Source of the DNA: Xanthomonas sontii
GTDB lineage: Bacteria; Pseudomonadota; Gammaproteobacteria; Xanthomonadales; Xanthomonadaceae
Direction of reading: 5' to 3'
Length of the DNA stretch: 64,000 nt
Assembly: GCF_040529055.1 (NCBI RefSeq)
Contig: NZ_CP132342.1
Location: 3,594,001 to 3,658,000, forward strand
Shown here: positions 1 through 10,023 of the stretch, in pieces
Position numbering within the stretch: the stretch's first letter is position 1
How the letters are laid out: each line of letters opens with the position of its first letter
Notes under the pieces: generated by a model
What the model was told of the DNA's origin: nothing
Seen by the model: only the letters and a program-made list of their open reading frames with translations
Database searches by the model: none
Position numbers and translations under genes: made by a program

Positions 1-631
1 GCTCGCGGCGCAGCGATAGGGTGAACTGGTGCACCACCGCGGCCGGGTGATAGCGCTTCAGGTCCGGCGCGCGCGCTTCGACGATCTCCGCCAGCCGCGC
101 CAGCAATCGCAGGTCGGCCTCGATCACCTCGCGGATGCCGGGGCGGCGCACCTTGATCACCACGGCGGTGCCGTCGTGCAGCCGGGCGCGATGGGTCTGC
201 GCCAGCGAGGCGGCGGCCAGCGGGGTTTCCTCGACCTCGGCGAAGATCGCCGTCGGCGCCTCGCCGAGCGCCTCGATCAGCTGCGGCAGGATCTGCGGGT
301 AGTCCAGCGCCGGCGCGGCGTTCTGCAGTTCGCCCAGTTCGTCGATCCACTCCGGCGGCAGCAGGTCCACGCGCGTGGCCAGCACCTGGCCGAGCTTGAC
401 GAAGGTCGGGCCGAGGTCCTGCAGGGCGCGCCGTACCCGTTGCGGGGCCGACATGCGCAGCATCTCCTCGGCGTTGTGCCAGTGCAGCAGGCGCCCGGCG
501 CGCTCCAGCACGTCGGCCATGCCGATGCGCCGGACCACGTCGCCGAACCCATAGCGGATCAGCACCGAGGCGATTTCCTGCAGGCGTCCCAGGTCGCGGA
601 CGGTGCTCAACGCCTCCCACATCGCGCTCAT
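1..631 (-). CDS. ubiB: ABC1/UbiB family atypical kinase, N-terminal part (runs off the left edge)
   Basis: About 210 N-terminal residues are present; the rest lies beyond the window start. The family motif K-x-G-Q is seen in TFVKLGQVLATRVD, followed by the LPPEWIDELGELQ segment typical of ABC1/UbiB/Coq8 proteins, and a beta-strand with the nucleotide-site lysine in TAVVIKVRRPGI. Family members are membrane-associated atypical kinases/ATPases needed for ubiquinone biosynthesis. Starts at 631 or 622 are both possible ATGs. It follows pncC on the same strand by 25 bp, so co-transcription is likely. The family call is firm; the specific ubiB role is less certain because some bacteria carry several ABC1 paralogues and the C-terminus is not visible. 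Confidence 0.8.
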   Translation of the reverse strand, partial: MSAMWEALSTVRDLGRLQEIASVLIRYGFGDVVRRIGMADVLERAGRLLHWHNAEEMLRMSAPQRVRRALQDLGPTFVKLGQVLATRVDLLPPEWIDELGELQNAAPALDYPQILPQLIEALGEAPTAIFAEVEETPLAAASLAQTHRARLHDGTAVVIKVRRPGIREVIEADLRLLARLAEIVEARAPDLKRYHPAAVVHQFTLSLRRE

Positions 632-656
632 CCTCGGGGAAGGCGCGCGGCCACGA

Positions 657-1151
657 TCACAGCAACGCGTCCAGGCCGCGCAGGGCCGCCGCCACGGTCT
701 GCCGGCGCACCGCGTCGCGGTCGCCCGGGAACTGGAACAATTGCGCGCTGGCATAGCCGCCGCGGCGCTTCCAGCCCAGCCAGACGCTGCCGACCGGCTT
801 GTCCGCCGAGCCGCCGCCCGGCCCGGCGATGCCGGTCACCGCGACCGCGACGCTGGCGCCGGAATTGACCAGCGCCCCGGACACCATCTCGATCACCGTC
901 TCCCGGCTGACCGCGCCATGATGCTCCAGCGTCTGCGGACGCACGCCCAGCAAGGCCTGCTTGGCCTCGTAGCTGTAGGCGACGATGCCGCAGTCGAACC
1001 AGGCCGAAGACCCGGCGACGTCGGTCATCACCTTGGCGATCCAGCCGCCGCTGCAGCTTTCGGCGGTGACCAGGCGCTCGCGCGCGGTGCGCAAGCGATC
1101 GCTGAGCGCGGTGGCCTGTTGCAGCAGATCCGAATCGGTGGGAAGCGTCAT
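657..1151 (-). CDS. pncC: nicotinamide-nucleotide amidase, stand-alone CinA C-terminal domain
   Basis: A 164-residue protein consisting only of the CinA C-terminal domain. Characteristic stretches are TAESCSGGWIAK near residue 27, then VAYSYEAKQALLGV, HGAVSRETV and VAVTGIAGPGGGSADKPVG. The family hydrolyses nicotinamide mononucleotide to nicotinate mononucleotide in pyridine-nucleotide salvage. The ATG at 1151 gives the usual family length (about 160-165 aa); the longer open frame upstream has no homology-like content. It lies 166 bp downstream of hflX and just upstream of ubiB on the same strand. The N-terminal molybdopterin-binding-like domain of full-length CinA is absent, which is normal for the PncC form. 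Confidence 0.9.
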   Translation of the reverse strand: MTLPTDSDLLQQATALSDRLRTARERLVTAESCSGGWIAKVMTDVAGSSAWFDCGIVAYSYEAKQALLGVRPQTLEHHGAVSRETVIEMVSGALVNSGASVAVAVTGIAGPGGGSADKPVGSVWLGWKRRGGYASAQLFQFPGDRDAVRRQTVAAALRGLDALL

Positions 1152-1317
1152 GGCACAGCTCGGGAAACCAGTGCGCTTTGTAGCCCAATTCGCCGTGGCT
1201 GTCGCGCCTGCGCGTGCCGGCGGATGGCCGGCCGTCAGCCAACGCGGCGCATGGGCCGCGACCACGCCGGCCCGCCCATCGGCGTCGAGCGTGCCGACGC
1301 CGGCGTCGACGCGGCAC

Positions 1318-2643
1318 TCAGCGCTGCTGCCACTCCTCCTGCTCGCGCGGCGGCAGCAGCGCGCGGATCGGCGCGCCGTCGGCCGTGGCGGCCAGGCGCT
1401 CGGCCTCGGTGATCGGGATGTCCACCTGCAGCAGCCAGCCCTCCTCGTCGGCCTGCTCGCTGCGGATCACCTGCAACTGATGCAGCTGCGAACGCAGGCG
1501 CCCGGCACTCGGCGGCAGGCGCAGGCTGCCCTGCACGTGGCGCAGGCCCAGGCGCTGGCCGAGCACGTGCTGCAGCAGGTCCAGGCCGCGCCCGTCGCGC
1601 GCGGAGATCCACACCCGCTCGCGCCGCGCCGTGTCCGGCACGCCGTCCTGCGCATCGTGACGCACCTCGGCGCCCTCGATGCGGTCGATCTTGTTGAACA
1701 CCAGCAACTGCGGCAGTTCGCCGGCGCCGACCGCGTGCAGCACCTCGTCGACCTGGGCGATGCGCTCCTCGCGCAGCGGATCGGCGGCGTCGACCACGTG
1801 CAGCAGCAGATCGGCCTCGCGCGCCTCGGACAGGGTCGAGCGGAACGCCGCCACCAGCTCATGCGGCAGGTTGCGCACGAAGCCGACGGTATCGGCCAGC
1901 ATCGCGTTGCCGCCGGGCAGCGCGATGCGCCGCACGGTCGGGTCCAGGGTCGCGAACAACTGGTCGGCGGCGTAGGCTTCGGCGCCGGTCAGCGCGTTGA
2001 ACAGGGTCGACTTGCCGGCGTTGGTGTAGCCCACCACCGCGATCCGCGGCAGCTCGCTGCGCACCCGCGCGCGGCGCATCTGGGTGTGTTGCACCTCGAC
2101 CTTCTCCAGCCGCTTCTGCAACTGCTCCACACGCTTCTGCAGCAGGCGGCGATCGGTTTCCAGCTGGGTTTCGCCGGGGCCGCGCAGGCCGATCGAACCG
2201 CCGCGCTGGCGCTCCAGGTGGGTCCAGCCGCGCACCAGCCGGGTGGCCATGTGCCGCAACTGGGCCAGTTCGACCTGCAGCTTGCCTTCGTGGCTGCGCG
2301 CGCGCTGGGCGAAGATGTCCAGGATCAGCCCGGTGCGGTCGATCACGCGCCGCTCCAGGTATTTCTCCAGGTTGCGCTCCTGGCCGGGGCTGAGCGCGTG
2401 GTTGACCAGAACCAGGTCGGCACCGCTGGCGTCGGCGGCGGCCTTGACCTCTTCCAGCTTGCCGCTGCCGATCAGCGTCGCCGGACTCGGCTTGTCGATG
2501 CGCGCGGTCACGGTGGCGGCGATGCTGGCACCGGCCGAGCGCGCCAGGTCGGCGAACTCCTCCAGCACATCGTCTTCCAACGGACCGCCCGCGTAGGGCT
2601 GGATCAGCAGTGCATGTTCGCCGCGGCGGGACCGATCAAACAC
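1318..2643 (-). CDS. hflX: ribosome-splitting GTPase HflX
   Basis: A 441-residue TRAFAC-class GTPase. The N-terminal HflX domain contains the Gly-rich linker GGSIGLRGPGETQLETDRR around residue 150. The G domain follows with P-loop GYTNAGKSTLFN, G3 DTVGFVRNLP and G4 NKID. The family binds ribosomes and splits stalled 70S particles, notably after heat stress. It lies 26 bp downstream of hfq on the same strand, the conserved miaA-hfq-hflX arrangement. The C-terminus is Glu/Gln rich and unremarkable. Length and motifs agree with the family. Confidence 0.96.
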   Translation of the reverse strand: MFDRSRRGEHALLIQPYAGGPLEDDVLEEFADLARSAGASIAATVTARIDKPSPATLIGSGKLEEVKAAADASGADLVLVNHALSPGQERNLEKYLERRVIDRTGLILDIFAQRARSHEGKLQVELAQLRHMATRLVRGWTHLERQRGGSIGLRGPGETQLETDRRLLQKRVEQLQKRLEKVEVQHTQMRRARVRSELPRIAVVGYTNAGKSTLFNALTGAEAYAADQLFATLDPTVRRIALPGGNAMLADTVGFVRNLPHELVAAFRSTLSEAREADLLLHVVDAADPLREERIAQVDEVLHAVGAGELPQLLVFNKIDRIEGAEVRHDAQDGVPDTARRERVWISARDGRGLDLLQHVLGQRLGLRHVQGSLRLPPSAGRLRSQLHQLQVIRSEQADEEGWLLQVDIPITEAERLAATADGAPIRALLPPREQEEWQQR

Positions 2644-2669
2644 CCGCGGCTCCGCACTTCGTTACGTTA

Positions 2670-2945
2670 CTACTCGACTTCATCATCACCCGCACTGCCA
2701 CCTTCGTTCTGCTGCACATAGCCGCCGCCCGGTCCCACGCGCACGTTGCGCGCCGGCACCACGGTGGAAATGGCGTGTTTGTAGACCATCTGGCTGACGG
2801 TATTGCGCAGCAGGACCACGAACTGATCGAACGACTCGATCGTGCCCTGCAGCTTGATGCCGTTGACCAGATACACCGAGACAGGCACCCGTTCGCGACG
2901 CAACGCGTTGAGGAAAGGATCCTGCAAGGATTGCCCCTTGGACAT
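2670..2945 (-). CDS. hfq: RNA chaperone Hfq
   Basis: A 91-residue Sm-like protein. The Sm1 region reads [29 protein letters not shown] in sequence from residue 8, and Sm2 contains [10 protein letters not shown]. The last 20 residues are an acidic, Gly-rich flexible tail ending DDEVE. Hfq forms a hexamer that pairs small RNAs with mRNAs and controls their stability and translation. The ATG at 2945 is preceded by GGGAG with good spacing. It sits 119 bp downstream of miaA and 26 bp upstream of hflX. The leader carries an A-rich tract described separately that could support autoregulation. Confidence 0.97.
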   Translation of the reverse strand: MSKGQSLQDPFLNALRRERVPVSVYLVNGIKLQGTIESFDQFVVLLRNTVSQMVYKHAISTVVPARNVRVGPGGGYVQQNEGGSAGDDEVE

Positions 2946-2951
2946 GCTTCA

Positions 2952-2973
2952 CTCCCAAATTATTGTTTTTATT
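2952..2973 (-). promoter_or_regulatory. hfq leader: (ARN)5 tract next to the Shine-Dalgarno
   Basis: On the minus strand the 15 nt AAT-AAA-AAC-AAT-AAT (2973 to 2959) is five consecutive A-R-N triplets and is followed immediately by TTGGGAG, the ribosome binding site of hfq. A-R-N repeats are the known recognition motif of the distal face of Hfq hexamers, and E. coli Hfq represses its own mRNA at the 5' leader. The placement suggests translational autoregulation. This is inference from sequence; binding is not shown. Confidence 0.5.
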
Positions 2974-3064
2974 GTCCGGGACGGCACTGCAGCTCCCCTG
3001 CCGTGGTCCGGAACGTCGATGTTACACAACCGCGGGCGCCAGCACAGCGCGGCGGCGCGCCCGA

Positions 3065-4015
3065 TCAGCCGAGGAAGGCGTCCAGGGCCGCCTGCAGGCG
3101 CCCGGCGTCGCGCGCCGGGTCGAACCAGCGGGCATCCTGCTCGCCGCGCAGCCAGGTGAGCTGGCGCTTGGCCAGCTGCCGGGTGGCGGCGATGGCGCGG
3201 ACGCGGAAGTCCGCCGCATCGCCGACGCCGTCCAGGTACTCCCAGGCCTGGCGGTAGCCGACCGCGCGCACCGCCGGCAGCGCCAGCGGCTGCGCCACCG
3301 CCTGCATCCCGGGCAGCGCACGCAAGGCGCGCACTTCGTCGAGGAAGCCCTGCCCCAGCATCGCATCGAAGCGGGCCTCGATGCGCCCGTGCAGCACGCT
3401 GCGCTCGGCCGGCGCCAGCACCAGCTTCAGCACCCGCAGCGGCAGCCGCGGCGGACCCGGATCCGCCTGCCAGGCACTGATCGGCCGGCCGCTGAGCCGG
3501 TACACCTCCAGCGCACGCTGGATGCGCTGCGCGTCGCCGGGGCGGATGCGCTGCGCGGCCAACGGATCGATCCGCTGCAGTTCCGCGTGCAGCGCCGCCC
3601 AGCCCTCGGCCTGCGCCTGCGCGGTCAGCGCCGCGCGCAATTGCGGGTCGGCCGCCGGCATCGGCGCCAACCCTTCCAGCAGCGCCTGGAAGTACAGGCC
3701 GGTGCCGCCGGCCAGGATCGGCAGGCGGCCGCGGGCGACGATCGCCTCCAGCGCGGCGCGCGCGTCGGCGGCGAATTCGGCCGCCGAATACGTCTGCCAG
3801 GGATCGCGCAGGTCCAGCAGATGGTGCGGCACCCGCCCGCGCTCGGCGGCATCGGGCTTGGCCGCGCCGATGTCCAGGCCACGGTAGACCAGCGCCGAAT
3901 CGACGCTGACGATCTCGCCGCCGCAGCGTTCGGCCAGGGCAATCGCCGCGGCGGTCTTGCCCGAGGCGGTCGGGCCCATCAGTGCGATCGCGCGCGGGCG
4001 CCGGTCGGCCGCCAT
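3065..4015 (-). CDS. miaA: tRNA dimethylallyltransferase MiaA
   Basis: A 316-residue IPP transferase. The P-loop GPTASGKTA lies near residue 15, followed by the [16 protein letters not shown] and [10 protein letters not shown] segments, [14 protein letters not shown] and the C-terminal [19 protein letters not shown] segment. It adds dimethylallyl to N6 of A37 in tRNAs reading UNN codons, the first step to ms2i6A. The start ATG at 4015 shares one base with the folP stop codon, so translation is probably coupled. Downstream is hfq. All family motifs and the length are normal. Confidence 0.97.
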   Translation of the reverse strand: MAADRRPRAIALMGPTASGKTAAAIALAERCGGEIVSVDSALVYRGLDIGAAKPDAAERGRVPHHLLDLRDPWQTYSAAEFAADARAALEAIVARGRLPILAGGTGLYFQALLEGLAPMPAADPQLRAALTAQAQAEGWAALHAELQRIDPLAAQRIRPGDAQRIQRALEVYRLSGRPISAWQADPGPPRLPLRVLKLVLAPAERSVLHGRIEARFDAMLGQGFLDEVRALRALPGMQAVAQPLALPAVRAVGYRQAWEYLDGVGDAADFRVRAIAATRQLAKRQLTWLRGEQDARWFDPARDAGRLQAALDAFLG

Positions 4016-4920
4016 CAGTCCTCGTCCGGCCAGCGGATCGTCGCCGCGGCCGACGCTGTGGCGGCGCGCGGCAACGGCACGGCCTGCAGCGCCTGCCAGA
4101 CCTTCAGCGCGTCGACGGTGGCAGCGACGTCGTGCACGCGCAGCAGCGCGGCACCGCGCTGTGCAGCCAGCAGATGCGCGGCGACCGAGCCGGCCACCCG
4201 CTGCTCCGGCACCTCGCGCCCGGTCAGCTCGCCGATGCTGCGCTTGCGCGACAAGCCGGCCAGCACCGGCACGCCCAGCTCGACCAGCCGCGCCAACTGG
4301 GCCAGCAACTGCAGGTTGTCGGCGGTGCTCTTGCCGAAGCCGAAGCCCGGGTCGACCAGGATGCGTCGCTTGTCGATGCCGGCCATCTCCGCAGCGAAGA
4401 TGCGCTCGGCCAGGAACCGGTGCACCTCGCCGACCACGTCGTCGTAGCCGGGCGCGCTGCCGGCGGCATAGGCGTCGGCGGGCATGTGCATCAGCACCAC
4501 CGGCACCCCCAGTTCCGCGGCAGCGTCCAGCGCGCCGGGCTGGCGCAGGGCCTGCACGTCGTTGATCATGCCGGCGCCCGCCACGACCGCGGCGCGCATC
4601 ACCTCCGGCTTGAAGGTGTCCACGCTCAGCGGCAGCGCGGTCTGCGCAGCCAGCCGCTCGATCACCGGAATCACCCGCCGCAGTTCTTCTTCCACCGGCA
4701 CCGGCATCGCGCCCGGACGGGTCGACTCGCCGCCGATGTCCAGCACGTCGGCGCCCTCCTCGGCCAGACGCAGGCCGTGCGCCACCGCCGCGTCCACGCT
4801 GGCGTGCGCGCCCCCGTCGGAGAACGAATCCGGGGTGACATTGACGATGCCCATCACCCGCGGGCGATCGAGCAGCAGCCGGTGGGCGCCGCACTGCAGG
4901 CTGGGCGAGGTGTCGAACAT
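4015..4920 (-). CDS. folP: dihydropteroate synthase FolP
   Basis: A 301-residue TIM-barrel enzyme condensing pteridine diphosphate with p-aminobenzoate in folate synthesis. The first pterin-binding signature is [15 protein letters not shown], followed by [34 protein letters not shown] and [15 protein letters not shown], all expected in DHPS. The ATG at 4920 is chosen because homologous sequence starts there; the upstream open frame is low-complexity and overlaps the ftsH terminator region. It lies downstream of ftsH but beyond a strong terminator, so folP likely has its own promoter in 4921-5136. It overlaps miaA by one base. Confidence 0.96.
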   Translation of the reverse strand: MFDTSPSLQCGAHRLLLDRPRVMGIVNVTPDSFSDGGAHASVDAAVAHGLRLAEEGADVLDIGGESTRPGAMPVPVEEELRRVIPVIERLAAQTALPLSVDTFKPEVMRAAVVAGAGMINDVQALRQPGALDAAAELGVPVVLMHMPADAYAAGSAPGYDDVVGEVHRFLAERIFAAEMAGIDKRRILVDPGFGFGKSTADNLQLLAQLARLVELGVPVLAGLSRKRSIGELTGREVPEQRVAGSVAAHLLAAQRGAALLRVHDVAATVDALKVWQALQAVPLPRAATASAAATIRWPDED

Positions 4921-5136
4921 CGGTGAGTCTCCTGGTAGTGGCCGTGGCCGGCGGCGGAATGGCGCTGCGCAGCGCCATGCGGCATCCGCGACACACGCAT
5001 GGCGGCAGCGGCGTGCGCGACGTTTCCGCCGCACACCGCATCGACGCGGCAGCCAGCGCAGTGCCATTGTCGCCCACGCGCACGCAGGCGGCGAGTCGAC
5101 ATCGGACGATGCGACCGGCCCCGCACCGCCGCCAAC

Positions 5137-5164
5137 AAAAAAGCCAGGGATCGCTCCCTGGCTT
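5137..5164 (-). terminator. rho-independent terminator after ftsH
   Basis: On the minus strand a 10-bp perfect stem (AAGCCAGGGA / TCCCTGGCTT, positions 5164-5141) with a 4-nt loop is followed by a run of T (5142-5137), 28 bp after the ftsH stop. The stem also ends in TTTT on the plus strand, so weak bidirectional activity is possible. It separates ftsH from folP. Confidence 0.85.
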
Positions 5165-5191
5165 TTCGACGCTTGAAGGGCGCTCCTGCGC

Positions 5192-7129
<1,938 letters not shown>

Positions 7130-7200
7130 CCTCATTGGCTCCGGTGTCCCTTCAACTCTGTCTCGATGCGTGGCATTGCGGATTCAGCCTTGCGTTCAGC

Positions 7201-7833
7201 TTACTTGATCTGGGCGCGCTTGCCCTGTCCGAGGGCGTAGACCTCCGGCGAGCGCTTGCGCGACGCGGCCGGCTTGCGGATGGTCACCTTCTCATAGCGG
7301 CGGCGCATGTCGCGGATGTAGTCGTCGAACCCCACGCCCTGGAACAGCTTGATCAGGAACGCGCCGTTCGGCTTCAGGTGGCTGTCGGCGAACGCCATCG
7401 CCAATTCCGCCAGATGCATCATCCGCGGCTGGTCGACCGCATCCATTCCGCTTTTATTGGGGGCCATATCCGACAGCACAAGGTCCACCGGGGTATCGCC
7501 CAGCATGGCCTCGAATTGCGATAGCACCGCGTCCTCCCTGAAGTCACCGTGAAGGAACTCCACGCCGGCCAGCGGCGGCATCTCCAGGATGTCCAGGGCC
7601 AGCACCCGACCGCGGTCGCCCATCGACTTGCGCACCTGCTGCGACCAGCCGCCCGGCGCGGCGCCGAGATCGACCACCACCATGTCCGGCTTGAGGAGCC
7701 TGTCGCGCTGCAGCAGTTCCTCCAGCTTATAAGCGGCGCGCGAGCGCATGCCTTCGGCCTGGGCCTTCTTCACGAAGGGGTCGGCGAAATGTTCGCGGAG
7801 CCAGCGTTGGCTGCTTTTGCTGCGGGTGGCCAT
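7201..7833 (-). CDS. rlmE: 23S rRNA (uridine2552-2'-O)-methyltransferase RlmE
   Basis: A 210-residue Rossmann-fold SAM methyltransferase of the RrmJ/FtsJ family. The N-terminal RSRAAYKLEEL carries the catalytic lysine, the SAM motif is VVDLGAAPGGWSQ, and VLSDMAPNKSG supplies the catalytic Asp; IKLFQG and the C-terminal RKRSPEVY match the K-D-K-E scheme. It methylates U2552 in the A loop of 23S rRNA. The ATG at 7833 starts the conserved MATRSKSSQRWL segment. It is upstream of ftsH in the usual order and divergent from yhbY, leaving only 66 bp for both promoters. Confidence 0.96.
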   Translation of the reverse strand: MATRSKSSQRWLREHFADPFVKKAQAEGMRSRAAYKLEELLQRDRLLKPDMVVVDLGAAPGGWSQQVRKSMGDRGRVLALDILEMPPLAGVEFLHGDFREDAVLSQFEAMLGDTPVDLVLSDMAPNKSGMDAVDQPRMMHLAELAMAFADSHLKPNGAFLIKLFQGVGFDDYIRDMRRRYEKVTIRKPAASRKRSPEVYALGQGKRAQIK

Positions 7834-7899
7834 GGACGCACGGTCGGGAGGGGCGGCCATGATACCCTGATCGCCCTTGCCAACCCTGCTCCCACCTGC

Positions 7900-8205
7900 A
7901 TGTCGATCAGCCTGACCTCGGCCCAGAACCGCTTCCTGCGCGGCCTGGCCCACGACCTCAAACCCCTGCTGCAGATCGGCAGCAAGGGCGTCACCCCGGC
8001 CTTCCTGGCCGAACTGGACGAGGTGCTGGAGCGCCACGAACTGGTCAAGGTGAAGGTTGGCGGCGACGACCGCGAGGCCCGCGACGCCGCCATCGGCAGC
8101 CTGGTGGAGCAGTCGCACAGCGTGCTGGTGCAGCGCATCGGCCATACCGCGATCCTGTATCGCCCGGCCAAGGAAGACCGGCAGATCGTGCTGCCGCGCG
8201 CCTGA
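7900..8205 (+). CDS. yhbY: ribosome assembly RNA-binding protein YhbY (CRS1/YhbY/CRM domain)
   Basis: A 101-residue single CRM-domain protein. The hallmark GxxG-type loop is in LLQIGSKGVTPAFL, and the ending GHTAILYRPAKEDRQIVLP is typical. YhbY associates with pre-50S particles. The ATG at 7900 gives standard family length; an open frame extends upstream but overlaps rlmE antisense. It is divergent from rlmE and followed 18 bp later by the Mth938-domain gene. Confidence 0.94.
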   Translation: MSISLTSAQNRFLRGLAHDLKPLLQIGSKGVTPAFLAELDEVLERHELVKVKVGGDDREARDAAIGSLVEQSHSVLVQRIGHTAILYRPAKEDRQIVLPRA

Positions 8206-8223
8206 GCGCGCTCCGGTGACCTC

Positions 8224-8598
8224 ATGCAACTGACCCAGGACCTGCCCGACTACGCCTATGCCCTGCGCATGGCCGACGGCCGCCAGGCCAAGGTGAACGA
8301 CCGGCTGCTGACCCGCAGCTTTGTCCTCGCGCCGGACACCCTGGTCGAGGACTGGCAGGCCCCGCCGGCCGGCGACCTGCAGCCGCAACATCTGCAGCCG
8401 CTGCTGGAGCTCAACCCGGCCCTGGTCATCCTCGGCACCGGCGAACGCCAGGTGTTTCCCGCCGCGGCGGTGATGGCGCTGTTCCTGACCCGCGGCATCG
8501 GCATCGAGGTGATGAACAATGCCGCTGCTGCGCGCACCTACAACGTGCTGGCCGCCGAAGGCCGGCGCGTGGCGGTGGGGTTTCTGCTCGAAGGCTGA
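8224..8598 (+). CDS. Mth938/AAMDC-like domain protein (DUF498)
   Basis: A 124-residue single-domain protein. The segments VILGTGERQVFP and RGIGIEVMNNAAAARTYNVLAAEGRRV match the Mth938/NDUFAF3-like fold, where the conserved Asn/Thr-rich turn precedes the last helix. The biochemical role in bacteria is not established. It is probably co-transcribed with yhbY (18-bp gap). There is no signal peptide or membrane segment. Confidence 0.85.
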   Translation: MQLTQDLPDYAYALRMADGRQAKVNDRLLTRSFVLAPDTLVEDWQAPPAGDLQPQHLQPLLELNPALVILGTGERQVFPAAAVMALFLTRGIGIEVMNNAAAARTYNVLAAEGRRVAVGFLLEG

Positions 8599-8770
8599 GC
8601 CAGGCGTCGCGGGCCGGGCACTGCGACCTCCTGATCGTTGACCTGAGCGGCCTCAACCACGGCCTGGCCGCGCCGCGGACAACATGCGATCGAGGCAGAG
8701 AGGACGCCTGTCGTTCCTGTCGTCTCTTGCAGATCCCTGCGCGGCGTCTGCCGCGCGATGCGAGCACAGC

Positions 8771-8800
8771 GCGTCGGGGCTGAAGCCCCTCCCACAAAAG
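8771..8800 (-). repeat. REP-like palindrome, GGGGCTTCAGCCCC type
   Basis: Read on the minus strand, GTGGGAGGGGCTTCAGCCCCGACGC has a perfect GGGGC/GCCCC stem around a TTCA loop, flanked by GTGGGAG and GACGC. Two more members with different but still complementary stems lie at 29453-29479 and, split by an IS, at 28186/29424. Stem changes that preserve pairing indicate one structured intergenic family. The rest of 8599-8824 shows no gene. Confidence 0.75.
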
Positions 8801-8824
8801 AATGCGTGCACGGTGACACCCCGT

Positions 8825-9277
8825 GTGAGCCGGCGGCGCTTGCGGCCCACTGGGCCGCGCCGTTGGCGAACGCCCGGCGCGCTGCGCCGGGCCGGGGATC
8901 CGCCCGCGCAACGACGCAACCGGTTACTTCGGCGGCAGATACAGCAGTGGGTCGACCGGCTTGCCGTTGTAGCGGGTGAGCCGGCGGCGCTTGCGGCCCA
9001 CTGGGACGCGCCGATGGCGAACGCCCGGCGCGCTGCGCCGGGCCGGGGATCCGCCCGCGTAACGACGCAACCGGTTACTTCGGCGGCAGATACAGCAGTG
9101 GGTCGACCGGCTTGCCGTTGTAGCGGGTGAGCCGGCGGCGCTTGCGGCCCACTGGGCCGCGCCGATGGCGAACGCCCGGCGCGCTGCGCCGGGCCGGAGA
9201 TCCGCCCGCGCGACGACGCAACCGATTACTTCGGGGGCAGATACAGCAGTGGGTCGACCGGCTTGCCGTTGTAGCGG
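8825..9277 (-). repeat. three tandem 151-bp copies of the nlpD 3' end plus downstream hairpin
   Basis: Units run 8825-8975, 8976-9126 and 9127-9277 and differ from each other at only about 3-6 positions. On the minus strand each unit starts with the last codons of nlpD (encoding YNGKPVDPLLYLPPK and stop), then about 100 bp of downstream DNA containing the perfect hairpin CCCGGCGC-GCT-GCGCCGGG (9175-9193 in the copy next to the gene). Only the 9127-9277 copy is joined to the gene; the other two carry orphan tails. The hairpin may act as a 3' end structure. Confidence 0.95.
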
Positions 9278-10023
9278 ATCTCGAAGTGCAGCATGTCGCG
9301 CGCCGCGCCGCTGTGGCCCATTTCGGCGATCTGCTGGCCAGCCTTGACGTTCTGGCCCTCGTTGACCAGGCGCTTGCGGTTGTGGCCGTAGGCCGACAGC
9401 CACTGTTCGTTGTGCTTGACGATGATCAGTTCGCCGTAGCCGACCAGGCCGGCGCCGGAGTAGACCACCACGCCGTCCGCCGCGGCGCGCACGGCCTCGC
9501 CGTTGCTGCCGCCGATGTCGATGCCCTGCTTGGTCGCCTCGCCGCCGACGAAGCGGCTGACCACCACGCCATCGGCCGGCCAGCGCCAGGGGAAACCGCT
9601 GCTGACCGGCGCCGGCACCGGAACGGACGGCGGCCGAGCGGCGGCGCCGGCACCGGAGGCGGGCGGCGTCACCGGGCCGCTACCGGGCCGCACGGCGACT
9701 GCCCCACCCGGCGGATACAGCTTCAGCGACTGCCCCGGATAGATGGTGTACGGCGGCTGCAGGCCGTTCCAACCGGCCAGGTCCTGCGGGGTGATGTTGT
9801 TGGCGCGGGCGATCGCGTACAGCGTGTCGCCGCGCCGAACGGTGGCGCTGATCCCGGGCTTGGGCACGGACACGCGAGGCGCCGAGGCAGCAGCGGTGCC
9901 GCGCACCGGCGCGCCGCCCGGCGTGCGCACCACCGTGGCGCTGCTGCAGGCGCCGAGCGCCACCGCCACCAGCACCCCCAGGCCGCAACGCAGGCCGTTC
10001 CGCATCACCCGATCCACGCTCAT
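9226..10023 (-). CDS. nlpD: NlpD-type lipoprotein with LysM and LytM (M23) domains
   Basis: A 265-residue lipoprotein. The signal peptide ends in a lipobox (ALGAC, Cys about residue 26). A LysM domain (about 63-105) begins ATVRRGDTLYAIARANN. After a Pro/Ala-rich linker comes a LytM/M23 domain (about 165-260). The canonical metal motif H-x-G-x-D reads TKQGIDIGG, with Gln replacing His, and the later HxH is reduced to LHFEIR. It is therefore probably a non-catalytic amidase activator acting on septal peptidoglycan, as known for E. coli NlpD. The start overlaps the yqaA stop (ATGA). The 3' end is the source of the triplication downstream. Confidence 0.88.
   Translation of the reverse strand: MSVDRVMRNGLRCGLGVLVAVALGACSSATVVRTPGGAPVRGTAAASAPRVSVPKPGISATVRRGDTLYAIARANNITPQDLAGWNGLQPPYTIYPGQSLKLYPPGGAVAVRPGSGPVTPPASGAGAAARPPSVPVPAPVSSGFPWRWPADGVVVSRFVGGEATKQGIDIGGSNGEAVRAAADGVVVYSGAGLVGYGELIIVKHNEQWLSAYGHNRKRLVNEGQNVKAGQQIAEMGHSGAARDMLHFEIRYNGKPVDPLLYLPPK

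Noticed and set aside
4921..5083. Upstream extensions of the folP frame
   Set aside because: The extension is low-complexity and lacks DHPS homology.
8825..9277. CRISPR array suspected from regular repeats
   Set aside because: Units are contiguous 151-bp direct copies without unique spacers and no cas gene is near.
8924..9403. 159-codon minus-strand open frame across the 151-bp repeats
   Set aside because: It is a different frame reading through repeat copies into the nlpD tail and has no independent start signal.
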